Positions 1 through 7,219 of a DNA stretch of 64,000 nt are shown one piece after another. The stretch lies in the IMG/VR virus record IMGVR_UViG_3300035666_000007, positions 34,035 to 98,034 of that record; one strand, 5' to 3'. Position 1 is the stretch's first letter; each line of letters opens with the position of its first letter. Position numbers and translations under genes: made by a program. Below the pieces are notes generated by a model that made no database searches, had not been told where the DNA came from, and worked only from the letters and a program-made list of their open reading frames with translations. Source of the DNA: a virus.

Positions 1-72
1 CGCGACACACAGCAAAAGTGTCAAAACAACAATTGCGATCTTGCGAAAATCGTATTCGTGTGGAAATTCCAT
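1..72 (-). CDS. N-terminal fragment of a probable membrane or secreted protein
   Basis: A minus-strand ATG opens a frame that runs off the left edge after 24 codons. The visible peptide has a charged start (MEFPHEYDFRK) followed by a hydrophobic run (IAIVVLTLLLCVA), which fits a signal anchor or signal peptide. It follows the preceding minus-strand gene by 47 bases and would be the last visible member of the leftward operon. Function unknown; most of the gene lies outside the window. Confidence 0.4.
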   Translation of the reverse strand, partial: MEFPHEYDFRKIAIVVLTLLLCVA

Positions 73-119
73 GAGATTTAGAATAGATTAAAATTGTTAG
101 AACTTGGCAAGCCGCGACT

Positions 120-467
120 CTAGGACTGGCGACTTTCCATTTTTTGATAAGCAATAGCCAGTAGTTCGTTGACAGATAGAGAATCTGCATTGCGGAAGGG
201 TTTGATGCCCTCCTCAAACGGAACAGACTGTACGCTACGGGCTTTGATCTCAACTGTCACTTCTGGCTGACGGGAGACCATCTCCGCAAACTCGCCCCCG
301 TAACCCACAAACCCTGCAGTCGGCTGGTAAAAGGAGATTCCAGTTGCGTAGTAATCAGAAAGAAGCCAAAGATTCCGGTCTTTCTTGTCGTGAGCGAATT
401 GCGGAAGGCTGATGGCCATTCGCTTGCCATCAGCAATAACAAAGCCTCTCTTGGCGAACAGGTCCAT
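120..467 (-). CDS. Hypothetical protein, 115 aa
   Basis: No family recognised. The protein is soluble in appearance, with aromatic residues in its first half (LWLLSDYY, FYQPTAGF) and a helical C-terminal end (SVNELLAIAYQKM). Its start codon overlaps the stop of the gene before it in a TGATG arrangement, so the two are probably translationally coupled. It belongs to the leftward operon that begins near 4676. Confidence 0.65.
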   Translation of the reverse strand: MDLFAKRGFVIADGKRMAISLPQFAHDKKDRNLWLLSDYYATGISFYQPTAGFVGYGGEFAEMVSRQPEVTVEIKARSVQSVPFEEGIKPFRNADSLSVNELLAIAYQKMESRQS

Positions 468-703
468 CAGCTTTCCGTCAGCATCAGGATTTCAGACTGG
501 TCATGCTTAAGCAATTCGGCTAGATCAGCCTTCGCCTTGGCAAGCATAAGCTCAAGCCTTTTGATTTCAAGAAGGCGATTTTTGATAATTTTCTTCACCT
601 CGCTTTGCTCATCAGCCTCCAGCTCAAGCATCGCTTCTTGAAGCAACGCCTTGTTATCGCCTGACAGCTCAATATCAGTGAAAGTGGTTTTAAGGGCAAT
701 CAT
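467..703 (-). CDS. Small coiled-coil protein, 78 aa
   Basis: Start set at the internal ATG that begins MIALKTTF; a TTG ten codons upstream is the only alternative and reads like non-coding sequence. From about residue 20 to the end the protein is a continuous charged helix with heptad-like spacing of Leu and Ile (EVKKIIKNRLLEIKRLELML), so a short coiled coil is likely. It overlaps the next gene by one base (TGATG). Role unknown. Confidence 0.65.
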   Translation of the reverse strand: MIALKTTFTDIELSGDNKALLQEAMLELEADEQSEVKKIIKNRLLEIKRLELMLAKAKADLAELLKHDQSEILMLTES

Positions 704-782
704 TGACTGTTGGGAATGATAGGGATCTGCCAAATTGGGTGCGGCTTTGGCGGGCCGCGTTATCTACATGGCGGCCTTAAGA

Positions 783-1004
783 TCAGGTGATATTCGCCTT
801 GATGATCGAATGACATTGCTGCACGGTGAGTATATCCGGATCGGACTGAGACAGAGCAACATCAAGGGCCGCAATAGCGGATGACAGACGCGGACTCTTC
901 CATCCCTGTCCGGGAGGCCCTTCGTCACAGTGACTTTCAGCGGCTTCGAGAATTACTTGCCACTGATCGCTGGCCAGGGTGATCGTCTTGGTAGGGATGG
1001 TCAT
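783..1004 (-). CDS. Hypothetical acidic protein, 73 aa
   Basis: No family recognised. Two predicted helical segments (DQWQVILEAAESH and LSSAIAALDVALSQ) flank a Gly/Pro-rich turn. The start overlaps the stop of the preceding minus-strand gene by four bases (ATGA), which supports translation of both from one message. Confidence 0.65.
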   Translation of the reverse strand: MTIPTKTITLASDQWQVILEAAESHCDEGPPGQGWKSPRLSSAIAALDVALSQSDPDILTVQQCHSIIKANIT

Positions 1005-1324
1005 GGAAGGGGCTCCTGAGGCGCCGGCAACTCAACGCGCTCAACGGTGAGCATCTCGCCCTTGCGCTTGAACCGATAAAGTTGGCTTTCGTCAGGATTT
1101 GCAAAAGTCCGAAACAAGGCACCATTATACCTGACTCCATGAATCAGATAAGTATCGGTCCACACGTCGTAGTGGTTAGGACGAGAAAGAAAGTGGCCAA
1201 GCATTTCCCGTGGAAACAGCAAGGTACGCAAGCTCACTGCCCACCATGGCAATATACGGCCTTCGGGCACGTATTGATGAACCACTGAATTAAAAAGGTT
1301 AGAGCGAGATCGGAAAAAGTTCAT
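1001..1324 (-). CDS. Hypothetical basic protein, 107 aa
   Basis: No domain recognised. The sequence is basic and aromatic (FFRSRSNLF, HYDVWTDTYLIHGVRY) and ends in a proline-rich tail. It starts six bases after the stop of the DUF551-like gene and is coupled to the next gene by an ATGA overlap. No Shine-Dalgarno sequence is visible before the ATG, so re-initiation from the upstream gene is likely. Confidence 0.6.
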   Translation of the reverse strand: MNFFRSRSNLFNSVVHQYVPEGRILPWWAVSLRTLLFPREMLGHFLSRPNHYDVWTDTYLIHGVRYNGALFRTFANPDESQLYRFKRKGEMLTVERVELPAPQEPLP

Positions 1325-1330
1325 GATAGC

Positions 1331-2020
1331 TCAAGAATTGTTTTGCGGCACCGGCAGGGCGTTGTGAGGAAGGGAGTGGGAGTCATGAACCGGCTCCTCA
1401 TCGCGGTTGGGCGTGTCGAGGACCCATCTGCGCAGCGTCGCATTTGCAAGTCGGCACGGGATTTCCGCTGGTCGGTAGAGCCAACACCTCCCCTCCGCAT
1501 CGCACCACCCCTCGCGCTCCCAGGGCCGTTCAGCGACCGGCACCGGCTGGATGGTGGGGCGGGCGTAGCGGGTGATGGCAGCCAGCAGTAGCTCACTCAT
1601 CTCGCAATGGGCTGACTCCAGGCATCCTCCGGGCTTCAACCATGTGGCCCAGGGCTCCTTGCTATACGCGAAGGCGATCAGGTTTACATGGTCCGGGCTC
1701 ACCCCCTCCGGCTCGGGCTGGACGGTGGGGCGGCACCAGCGGGACTCCAGCAGATCGCCAGCGGCAATCAGTAGTTGCTGCAGAGGGCTTCCTGGCTCAG
1801 CCTCAACCGCTGCTTCGTGGCAGCCGACAGCAACGGACGGGGGCCACTGCAATTCCCGCCCTTCATCCGTCACCCCCTCCGGCTCGGGCTGGGCTAGCAA
1901 GGCGCGGGCGCGGTCTACCAAGGGAATCATGTTTTCATGCAGATCATCGGGGTTTGTTGATCTGCTCCAGACGAAGATTACCTCAGAGCACAAGGCGCGG
2001 TAGTCGTTTGGGGTAGTCAT
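1331..2020 (-). CDS. DUF551-like protein with internal repeats, 229 aa
   Basis: The C-terminal third has the layout of DUF551-like domains seen in many phages and cyanobacteria: a PVPVAERPW entry, a central GWCDAEGRCWLY strand, and a closing SLPHNALPVP in place of the usual W-x-P-LPEPP end. The N-terminal part carries a repeated linker, QPEPEGV, near residues 45 and 102, and a related QPVPVAERP near residue 158. The repeat is also visible in the DNA near 1701 and 1872. The biochemical role of DUF551 is unknown to me. It sits in the middle of the leftward operon. Confidence 0.75.
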   Translation of the reverse strand: MTTPNDYRALCSEVIFVWSRSTNPDDLHENMIPLVDRARALLAQPEPEGVTDEGRELQWPPSVAVGCHEAAVEAEPGSPLQQLLIAAGDLLESRWCRPTVQPEPEGVSPDHVNLIAFAYSKEPWATWLKPGGCLESAHCEMSELLLAAITRYARPTIQPVPVAERPWEREGWCDAEGRCWLYRPAEIPCRLANATLRRWVLDTPNRDEEPVHDSHSLPHNALPVPQNNS

Positions 2021-2045
2021 GATTCATCGGGGGTAGTTGTGGTCT

Positions 2046-2432
2046 CTAGAGGGGTGTCTGCTCGGAAAGTTTGGCCACCAGCCCTTCCGCGATTCGTATT
2101 CCAATTTTTGAGTCTTCGGCTTGAGCCTCTAAAATGGAGATTCTTCTTCGCTGCCTGGCAATAAACGAATCTAGTGCCTCTTCCTTAGTGGGGCACGCAT
2201 AACGCTTTCTGGCGTCCTTGAGAACAAATCTTTCATCCCCTGAGTAGGTTTTAATCCATGCCCCCTTGGGGGTGTGACGTGAAACCATAAAGTCTCGAAC
2301 CTCGACTGCAACGCTGTGCCCCGGCAGTGGATCATCAAACTCATCAACTCCGTTGCTATAGCGGACTATTTCGTATCTATACCACCGTTCATAACTGGTG
2401 TCCAGGTAGCCCGTCGAATAGCCGGTCATCAC
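2046..2432 (-). CDS. Conserved phage hypothetical protein, 128 aa
   Basis: The second half resembles a small family I know from phages, with the features TPKGAWIKT, RFVLKDARKRYACPTKEEAL and FIARQRRRI, followed by a helical, probably coiled tail. I chose the GTG start because an AGGAG sequence lies eight bases before it; the ATG one codon later is equally possible. The family has no assigned function that I recall. It is a member of the leftward operon. Confidence 0.7.
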   Translation of the reverse strand: MMTGYSTGYLDTSYERWYRYEIVRYSNGVDEFDDPLPGHSVAVEVRDFMVSRHTPKGAWIKTYSGDERFVLKDARKRYACPTKEEALDSFIARQRRRISILEAQAEDSKIGIRIAEGLVAKLSEQTPL

Positions 2433-2447
2433 TTCAAGTTCTCCTCT

Positions 2448-2699
2448 CTAAGGGGTATTTGCGTAGATAGCATCAGGGCGCACTTGACACCATGGATACC
2501 GGCGAGCACGTGCCTCAGGGAGAAGGTCGATGCAGCCGACTGACTCCAAGGGCCCCAGCTCTTGGACGAACTGACCCGTTCCATCTTCGTTATCCCTTAA
2601 CAGATAAAAGCTCCCAAGATCAAACTCATGTCTGTACCTATGACCTGGAGGGAAAAACGGACTGCTTGGATCGCGGAGTCGATTGTAATGCATAGCCAT
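2448..2699 (-). CDS. Hypothetical protein, 83 aa
   Basis: No family recognised. The protein is rich in Arg, Pro and aromatic residues (PFFPPGHRYRHEFD, FYLLRDNEDG). An AGAGGA sequence eight bases before the ATG supports the start. It ends 15 bases before the next gene in the leftward operon. Confidence 0.65.
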   Translation of the reverse strand: MAMHYNRLRDPSSPFFPPGHRYRHEFDLGSFYLLRDNEDGTGQFVQELGPLESVGCIDLLPEARARRYPWCQVRPDAIYANTP

Positions 2700-2711
2700 T
2701 AGTGTGTTCCT

Positions 2712-2924
2712 CTAGTGAAATTGATGCGGATAGCTTTCAGGGTCCAATGGGTTGCACCCTGGCGTAAAGAAAAATCCTTGCCCTTCGTCGCAGTCATCAT
2801 CAACCTCTTCGTGCGTCTCGACCTTTTGGCTGTTGATAGCACCGCACGATTCGCACTCGGTATGGGTGAGCGCACTAAATGGACCACGCCAAGTCACAGT
2901 GCCGCCGCAATGAGAGCAATTCAT
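2712..2924 (-). CDS. Small zinc-ribbon protein, 70 aa
   Basis: The N-terminal half carries two CxxC knuckles, CSHC at residues 3-6 and CESC at 24-27, which together can bind one zinc ion. The acidic second half (HEEVDDDCDEGQ) ends in a short aromatic tail. AAGGAG four bases before the ATG is a good ribosome binding site. Such proteins in phages often bind nucleic acid or another protein, but no specific role can be assigned. Confidence 0.75.
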   Translation of the reverse strand: MNCSHCGGTVTWRGPFSALTHTECESCGAINSQKVETHEEVDDDCDEGQGFFFTPGCNPLDPESYPHQFH

Positions 2925-2933
2925 TAGTCTCCT

Positions 2934-2981
2934 TCACTTGTGTGTTGATTCAGCTCGGACATCGAAGATAAAGCGCACCAT
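2934..2981 (-). CDS. Possible 15-aa peptide, perhaps the remnant of a larger gene
   Basis: A minus-strand ATG overlaps the stop of the preceding gene (TAATG) and opens a 15-codon frame, MVRFIFDVRAESTHK. It looks like the first strand of a larger protein cut short. There is no independent evidence that it is made. Confidence 0.2.
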   Translation of the reverse strand: MVRFIFDVRAESTHK

Positions 2982-3280
2982 TAGCCCTCTTTGTTGGGAG
3001 AATCAGGAGTGCAAACAACCCACCTGTCGATCGACTCAGCTCGGTCGGCTTCGTCCAAAAGCCGATCCCTGATCTCTCGCCTGGCCAGGTATTTCATCTT
3101 GGCCAAGTCGCCAGCGTTGCCGCTGGGAAACTCCTCCTCGGGAACGATGTGGTCAGCCAAGGCCCGGATCTCGGCAGCATTGCCCTTGGCAATCACATCT
3201 AAATCTCTAAGCCCCAGGTCCGTGGCCTTCGCATAGGCGTTAGCCATTATTCGCCATAGCGGTGTTCTCGGGAATGCCAT
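2981..3280 (-). CDS. Hypothetical protein, 99 aa
   Basis: The start is supported by AAGGAG five bases before the ATG. A second ATG (MANAYAKATD) lies 11 codons in. The protein is helical and charged, with a stretch resembling a helical regulatory domain (AEIRALADHIVPEE, KYLARREIRDRLLDEA). No family recognised. It lies in the leftward operon. Confidence 0.65.
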   Translation of the reverse strand: MAFPRTPLWRIMANAYAKATDLGLRDLDVIAKGNAAEIRALADHIVPEEEFPSGNAGDLAKMKYLARREIRDRLLDEADRAESIDRWVVCTPDSPNKEG

Positions 3281-3304
3281 TGAATCTCCTTGGTAGCGGT
3301 GGCT

Positions 3305-3523
3305 TCAAACAAACGAAAACGGAATGTGATCTTCTACGTAAGGCTCGTCCTGGGTTTGCAGATCGCGCCACTCGCGACCATTCTCAGCACCCTTGCTCCA
3401 AGGAAACAGGGCTTGCAGCACGGGAACCATATTTCCATTGCCGTCGCCTCGACGAATCAGGCGATAGGCAATAGGCGCTGCTGTATGCGAAATCTGAATC
3501 TTACCAGTATTGGAGACTGTCAT
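3305..3523 (-). CDS. Hypothetical protein, 72 aa; paralogue of the gene at 4343
   Basis: The start is the ATG that overlaps the preceding stop by four bases (ATGA). The central part matches the gene at 4343-4645 in the same operon: IAYRL(I/V)R, then a variable turn, a x-F-x-W-x-x-G segment, and EWRD(L/I)(Q/E)T. The two are therefore diverged copies of one small domain. Function unknown. Confidence 0.7.
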   Translation of the reverse strand: MTVSNTGKIQISHTAAPIAYRLIRRGDGNGNMVPVLQALFPWSKGAENGREWRDLQTQDEPYVEDHIPFSFV

Positions 3524-4032
3524 GACGGGGGGCAAGAGTGATCACCAAAAAGCACGCAGCAAGACAAGGCTTCGTTTCTTTTTGCTGCTAATTCAACAGG
3601 GTTTCGCATCCGAGACTTGAAACCATCAAACCAGTGACAGCATTCCAGGTAAAAGTATTCAGTATCAGTTGGGGGCGCCGCAATGTAGCGCCCGTGGTAT
3701 CTCCACGTGGGTTTTCTCTTGCAGAATGGACAGGGTGCATTGTCAACTCCAATCACCTCCAGCAGCTCTCTCCCCGCTTTTGGCTCTTCTCCGTTGTACT
3801 CGGACCATTCGACTGCCCCCTTCGGCAGTAGCACTCGGTAGCCATCCCAATAGTCAAAACTTGGAGAAAGGACACTTGCCAATCCCGCGCCACGCAGTCG
3901 ATACTTTGCGAGAAATACCAGAGTTACGCCTTCAAGAAATTTGTGCGGCAATCGCCAAATGTACCAACCTTCAGAAGGGGGCTTTTCCTGCCTATAGTCA
4001 CGAAACTCGTAACGGGCTGACTGGATGATCAT
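3520..4032 (-). CDS. Protein with a Lar-like zinc-ribbon C-terminus, 170 aa
   Basis: I chose the internal ATG starting MIIQSARYEF. The first 105 residues (SEGWYIWRLPHKF, WDGYRVLLPKGAVEW) are not recognised. From about residue 111 the protein carries CPFC, a run of strands (WRYHGRYIA, YFYLECCHW) and a basic tail. This is the arrangement of the Lar restriction-alleviation zinc-ribbon family, where CPFC and a later Cys pair bind zinc. The classic second knuckle is altered (ECC-H-W), so zinc binding is plausible but not certain. Lar proteins of lambdoid phages modulate host type I restriction; whether that applies here is inference. Confidence 0.65.
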   Translation of the reverse strand: MIIQSARYEFRDYRQEKPPSEGWYIWRLPHKFLEGVTLVFLAKYRLRGAGLASVLSPSFDYWDGYRVLLPKGAVEWSEYNGEEPKAGRELLEVIGVDNAPCPFCKRKPTWRYHGRYIAAPPTDTEYFYLECCHWFDGFKSRMRNPVELAAKRNEALSCCVLFGDHSCPPS

Positions 4033-4093
4033 GGTTGTGGGCTTAAAAGATGAATTGACAGCTGTAGCACGCTCGACCAAGCGTGCTTTTCGC

Positions 4094-4327
4094 TCAGGTC
4101 ATGACAATGTGCGGATGCTCGTGAGGGTGGCCTGGTACATCAACAAGAATGTTGAACTCCCTGCCGGCCCCATCAATCAACCCAGGCAGCTTTCCTGCCG
4201 TTCGCATGGCTCGCACATGCTCCCAAATGCGATAGAGAGGCGTATGCGTTGACGCAGAAAATTCGGCTTGATCATAAAACTTGCCGCTTCGCTTAAAGTA
4301 GGTGAGTTTGACAGTGATGCTTTCCAT
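4094..4327 (-). CDS. Conserved phage hypothetical protein, 77 aa
   Basis: A mixed alpha/beta small protein starting MESITVKLTYFKRSGKFY and ending in a His-rich strand, NILVDVPGHPHEHPHIV. The pattern of a first strand, a helix (PLYRIWEHVRAMR), LPGL and a closing hP-x-x-PH-hh resembles small phage proteins I have seen before, but I recall no function. AGGAG lies ten bases before the ATG. Confidence 0.7.
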   Translation of the reverse strand: MESITVKLTYFKRSGKFYDQAEFSASTHTPLYRIWEHVRAMRTAGKLPGLIDGAGREFNILVDVPGHPHEHPHIVMT

Positions 4328-4342
4328 GGTGCCGTCAACTCC

Positions 4343-4645
4343 TCACAGAAGTGGGCCAAAAGGCCTGTCATTAGCGAGGTCGTGCGCGCTAAGGGTTTCG
4401 ATGTCCCTCCACTCCGTACCACCTCCCTCGAATCCCTGCTGCCACCTGAAGCAGCCCTGCAAGCGCAGATCAGTTGAACCATTGTCAGCACAGTCTCGAA
4501 CCAGTCGATACGCAATCGGAAGCGCATGCTCCATGCGAGGCGCAGCAATGGTGCCGCGCCTCGCATCGGAAACTCGCAAACGCCCCCCAGGCTTGTCAGG
4601 TATTTCCTTCGCCCAACCTTCTGACCCTTGGTCAACGCGGCTCAT
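4343..4645 (-). CDS. Hypothetical protein, 100 aa; first gene of the leftward operon
   Basis: The start is the ATG beginning MSRVDQGSEGW, preceded by GGAG and a five-base spacer. A longer frame exists upstream but would overlap the promoter. The second half is a paralogue of the gene at 3305-3523 (shared IAYRLVR and EWRDIET). It is the first gene after the operator-bearing promoter at 4683-4711, so its product may be made early or under repressor control. Function unknown. Confidence 0.7.
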   Translation of the reverse strand: MSRVDQGSEGWAKEIPDKPGGRLRVSDARRGTIAAPRMEHALPIAYRLVRDCADNGSTDLRLQGCFRWQQGFEGGGTEWRDIETLSAHDLANDRPFGPLL

Positions 4646-4682
4646 TTGTGCTCCGCAGCAAAAGCGGATCGAAACTGATAGG

Positions 4683-4711
4683 AGTGTAGCACCATTGGTG
4701 CCGATTGGCAA
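4683..4711 (-). promoter_or_regulatory. Leftward promoter with palindromic operator
   Basis: On the minus strand TTGCCA, a 17-base spacer and TACACT form a sigma70-like promoter that would start transcription near 4676, about 30 bases before the first leftward gene. The spacer contains the perfect 13-bp palindrome GCACCAATGGTGC at 4689-4701, abutting the -10 box. The same palindrome core occurs in three other promoters of this window, so it is probably a repressor operator. Confidence 0.7.
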
Positions 4712-4759
4712 GCCAGTCAGCCGCCGTGGCTACCGTTTGACTAGGCGCGAAACCAAGAA

Positions 4760-5041
4760 GTGGCCGTCAAAGCAAGCATCCTGAAGAGACTCGTAACACA
4801 ACTGCGTCGCAATGGACTGGCGGAGGGCGTCGCAAATGCAGTTGCTAGAAAAAAACTACAAGAAGCTGGCATCCTAAAGAAAGGAAGCGAAGAGCTTACC
4901 GAATACGGCAAAAAGCGACAGGCGATGGGTGCATCCGGCAGGGCGAAAGATCGAGCAGCAAAAGCGAGCAACAGAAAGCCAAGCGAATACAAATACAATT
5001 CCAGAACCAATAAGGCTACGCTGAAGAAAAAGAGCAAGTAA
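4760..5041 (+). CDS. Small highly basic phage protein, 93 aa
   Basis: The only start in the open frame is GTG. The protein is Lys- and Arg-rich throughout. Its C-terminal half, KKRQAMGASGRAKDRAA followed by SEYKYNSRTNKATLKK, matches a type of small basic protein common in phage genomes, perhaps nucleic-acid binding. It is the only plus-strand gene in the left 9.9 kb, stands divergent from the leftward operon, and overlaps the end of the Rep gene tail to tail by 26 bases. Confidence 0.7.
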   Translation: MAVKASILKRLVTQLRRNGLAEGVANAVARKKLQEAGILKKGSEELTEYGKKRQAMGASGRAKDRAAKASNRKPSEYKYNSRTNKATLKKKSK

Positions 5042-6386
5042 TTTTATTTCTAGCACAAAAAACAAATTTATCTGTATCTATGCAGCACTTCTTGGCGGTT
5101 CCGCAGCTCCAAGGCCTCGGATCAGGAGCGGATCCGCAGCGCACACCGTTACTGAGGGGGGTGTGGGCCACCAGTTGAACCCAGTAGCCCCAATGCTTTT
5201 CAAGGGTCCGACGACTCAGGCCGGAGGCTCTTGCAACTTGCCGCTTGCTCCAGGAGGATGCGTCTTTGATGCTTTTCCAGATACGGGTAAGTCTTGCCTG
5301 ACTTTGCCTGAAAAGTCGCCTGTTGCGATCCTTGTCACTGCCAATTTTATCTTCAGGCACTCCCTCGGTGGTTCCAAATTTCTTGCGCAACGACGAACGC
5401 GCCCATCGCTCTGCAAGTCCACCAGTTTTTCGCATCAAGTCTTTCTTGGTTGAATGTGATGCGTATTCCTCGAAGCCTTCTGTTGCAATAGCTGTTTTAC
5501 GAATGATGGCGCCCAGCCTGAACGGGCACAGAATGTGGGGGTTGGCGAGTCGAACGGCTGTTGTGATTCCCGCCAAAACCCTTTGACTTTGTCCGTGCTG
5601 CGTCCATTTTGCAGTAGGCTTAATTTTTTCTACTCTTGCTGCCCCGTTTCCCTTCTCGATGCGCCAGCCCTTCTTTTTCGCCCTTGCGGTTTCCAGGATT
5701 TCACGCCAAGCGTTACAGATTTCTGTATCGCCTATATCTGCAAGTAGCTGAAGGTAAATCAGTTCTGCATCTTCAATAAATGTTTTGCCTGTAATCAGGG
5801 CGCTACCTGTTTGTCCTGGCAGTCGAAAACCGTTGCTGCGAGCACGTTCCGTTTCGCTGTACTCGATCTGAGATGGGAACAGCTCGGCTTGGCCTGCTGC
5901 TGCCACCATCCCAGAGCGCTCCAGTAGCTCGCGTCCAACCCAGTGGGCCAGCCAGCAAGGGATGGCGCTGGGCAGGCTCACGTAGGGATGCAGACCGCCT
6001 GATGCGCTGCTCCTGAGCAGGGAGACCCGTCCTCCAATCAGCTCGACGTGGCGTTGCAGTTCAAGCAGTTCGCTGCTTTCCCCGTATCGATCCCAATATT
6101 GGCTGCGGTATTTTTTCTTTTGGTCAATATCAAATACGATAACCCTGGTGTTTTTTTCTGGGCGATAGCCTGTGATTTTGCTTTCATCTGCAAGGTGTCG
6201 CAGAAGGCCTTCGATCCTGTATGGCCTTGGGAGTGATCGCCAGCTGCCACCCTCTCGCTTTTCGATCACCTCGTACCACCCCCCGCTGTAGGCCGCCCGC
6301 AGCCACTGCTCTTGGGGAGGGGCTTGTCGATTCGGGGGTGGGGCCACTATGATTGGAAGCGAACTTGAACTTGACTCGTTCACCAC
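5016..6386 (-). CDS. Plasmid-type replication protein with primase-polymerase core
   Basis: This 456-residue protein shows the order of an archaeo-eukaryotic primase-type Rep of cyanobacterial plasmids. FDID at residues 85-88 supplies the metal-binding acids and SGGLH at 129-133 the second active-site motif. AELFPSQIEY (168-177) followed by FRLPGQTGSAL (187-197) matches the usual LEIFP...RLPL-x-GS signature. A helix-turn-helix near 375-402 (KRQVARASGLSRRTLEKHW) may recognise the origin. The Cys-rich tail (CGTAKKCC, FCARNKITC) is unusual. The start is GTG. It probably primes or copies DNA at an origin close by; its long leader contains strong hairpins and a terminator. Confidence 0.75.
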   Translation of the reverse strand: MVNESSSSSLPIIVAPPPNRQAPPQEQWLRAAYSGGWYEVIEKREGGSWRSLPRPYRIEGLLRHLADESKITGYRPEKNTRVIVFDIDQKKKYRSQYWDRYGESSELLELQRHVELIGGRVSLLRSSASGGLHPYVSLPSAIPCWLAHWVGRELLERSGMVAAAGQAELFPSQIEYSETERARSNGFRLPGQTGSALITGKTFIEDAELIYLQLLADIGDTEICNAWREILETARAKKKGWRIEKGNGAARVEKIKPTAKWTQHGQSQRVLAGITTAVRLANPHILCPFRLGAIIRKTAIATEGFEEYASHSTKKDLMRKTGGLAERWARSSLRKKFGTTEGVPEDKIGSDKDRNRRLFRQSQARLTRIWKSIKDASSWSKRQVARASGLSRRTLEKHWGYWVQLVAHTPLSNGVRCGSAPDPRPWSCGTAKKCCIDTDKFVFCARNKITCSFSSA

Positions 6387-6422
6387 AGCGGCCCTCCCCT
6401 CTCAAAAGAAGATCCGCTGTCG

Positions 6423-6471
6423 AGGCCTGGGGGGTTAACCACTCCCCGGGCCTCACCCCTTTTTGGGGGTG
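6423..6471. repeat. Two adjacent strong inverted repeats upstream of the Rep gene
   Basis: AGGCCTGGGG (6423-6432) pairs with CCCCGGGCCT (6444-6453) across an 11-base loop that contains GTTAAC. Directly after it CACCCC and GGGGTG pair around TTTTT (6454-6471). They lie 37-85 bases before the Rep start codon and could be a replication origin structure or a translational control element. Confidence 0.6.
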
Positions 6472-6567
6472 CCTTGCTTGGACCAGCCTACCCCAGCGGC
6501 GAGCATTGGACCAGGCCCCCCAGGGATACGCTCAGCCGTTGCTCGGAATCCGCCTGAGAGTTCTCAC

Positions 6568-6598
6568 AAAAAAACCTCTGGGCTCCAGCACCCAGAGG
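6568..6598 (-). terminator. Intrinsic terminator, leftward
   Basis: Read on the minus strand, CCTCTGGG and CCCAGAGG form a perfect 8-bp stem with an 8-base loop, followed at once by seven T. It ends transcription of the Panacea-domain operon and would also cut short any transcript started at 6666-6674. Confidence 0.85.
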
Positions 6599-6665
6599 CA
6601 ACCAACTCTCCAGTTGCATTAAAGCGATTTTGCGCCTTAAAGGCAACATTTGTCTTCAAATGCAA

Positions 6666-6674
6666 ATTGTAGCA
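6666..6674 (-). promoter_or_regulatory. Possible extended -10 promoter for a short leader RNA
   Basis: The minus strand reads TGCTACAAT, an extended -10 element; no good -35 is present. A transcript from here would meet the terminator at 6568-6598 after about 90 bases, or read through into the Rep gene. Confidence 0.35.
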
Positions 6675-6702
6675 TAAAGCACATCTGCCTTGATGGTACT
6701 TG

Positions 6703-7176
6703 CTAATTTGCTATTTTGCTTTTGAAATATATTTTCATGAGTTCCTCGGAAACGTTCAGGTGCTTTCTACCTGGATTTTCTGCTATTGTTTTATACCACG
6801 GCCCCTCTTCGTCGTTTGCTAAGCGTGAAAGCTGAACCAAGTTAAACTTTTTCCCGTACACTTCCCAGATTACGGACAAAAACGCAACTACGGGTAAAAG
6901 GTCATCGCAGTGGTCGGCAGCGCCGGTGGATGAAATATTTCCTGTTCCATATTGCAAGAATTGTTCTCTTATATCTATACAGACTGGACCGTATCGAAAA
7001 GCCTCGATTTTTTCGTCAAACAAGGGTCTTTCGTACATGGCCAGGAACCATCCTTGCGCAAAGTATAAAAGTCTTTGCAGCTTTATTGAATTTATTGCCA
7101 TTTTGTTTTGATGCGATTGATTGATGAACCAATTGGCAATTTGAATCGATGTGTAATCTGGCCGCTTGTTTTTCAT
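6703..7176 (-). CDS. Panacea-domain (DUF4065, GepA-like) protein, 157 aa
   Basis: KLQRLLYFAQGW at residues 32-43, AFRYGPV at 59-65 and LANDEEGPWYKT near 124 are the hallmarks of the Panacea (SocA/GepA) domain. In bacteria and phages this domain is the antitoxin half of many toxin-antitoxin pairs and neutralises quite different toxins. The protein has nearly the full usual length and no extra domain. The small gene just upstream (7220-7474) is its only close operon partner. It could be an antitoxin for that partner or a stand-alone phage factor against a host toxin. Confidence 0.85.
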   Translation of the reverse strand: MKNKRPDYTSIQIANWFINQSHQNKMAINSIKLQRLLYFAQGWFLAMYERPLFDEKIEAFRYGPVCIDIREQFLQYGTGNISSTGAADHCDDLLPVVAFLSVIWEVYGKKFNLVQLSRLANDEEGPWYKTIAENPGRKHLNVSEELMKIYFKSKIAN

Positions 7177-7219
7177 GTTTCAAGGTTTATGTCTTTGTGA
7201 GTTGACTGGTGCGGAGTCT

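Larger units (their letters stand above)
6387..6702. other. Leader region of the Rep gene, no protein gene
   Basis: This 316-base stretch carries no convincing gene. It holds two adjacent strong hairpins (6423-6471), a minus-strand intrinsic terminator (6568-6598) and a minus-strand extended -10 promoter (6666-6674). The composition suggests a control or origin region for the Rep gene. Confidence 0.55.
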
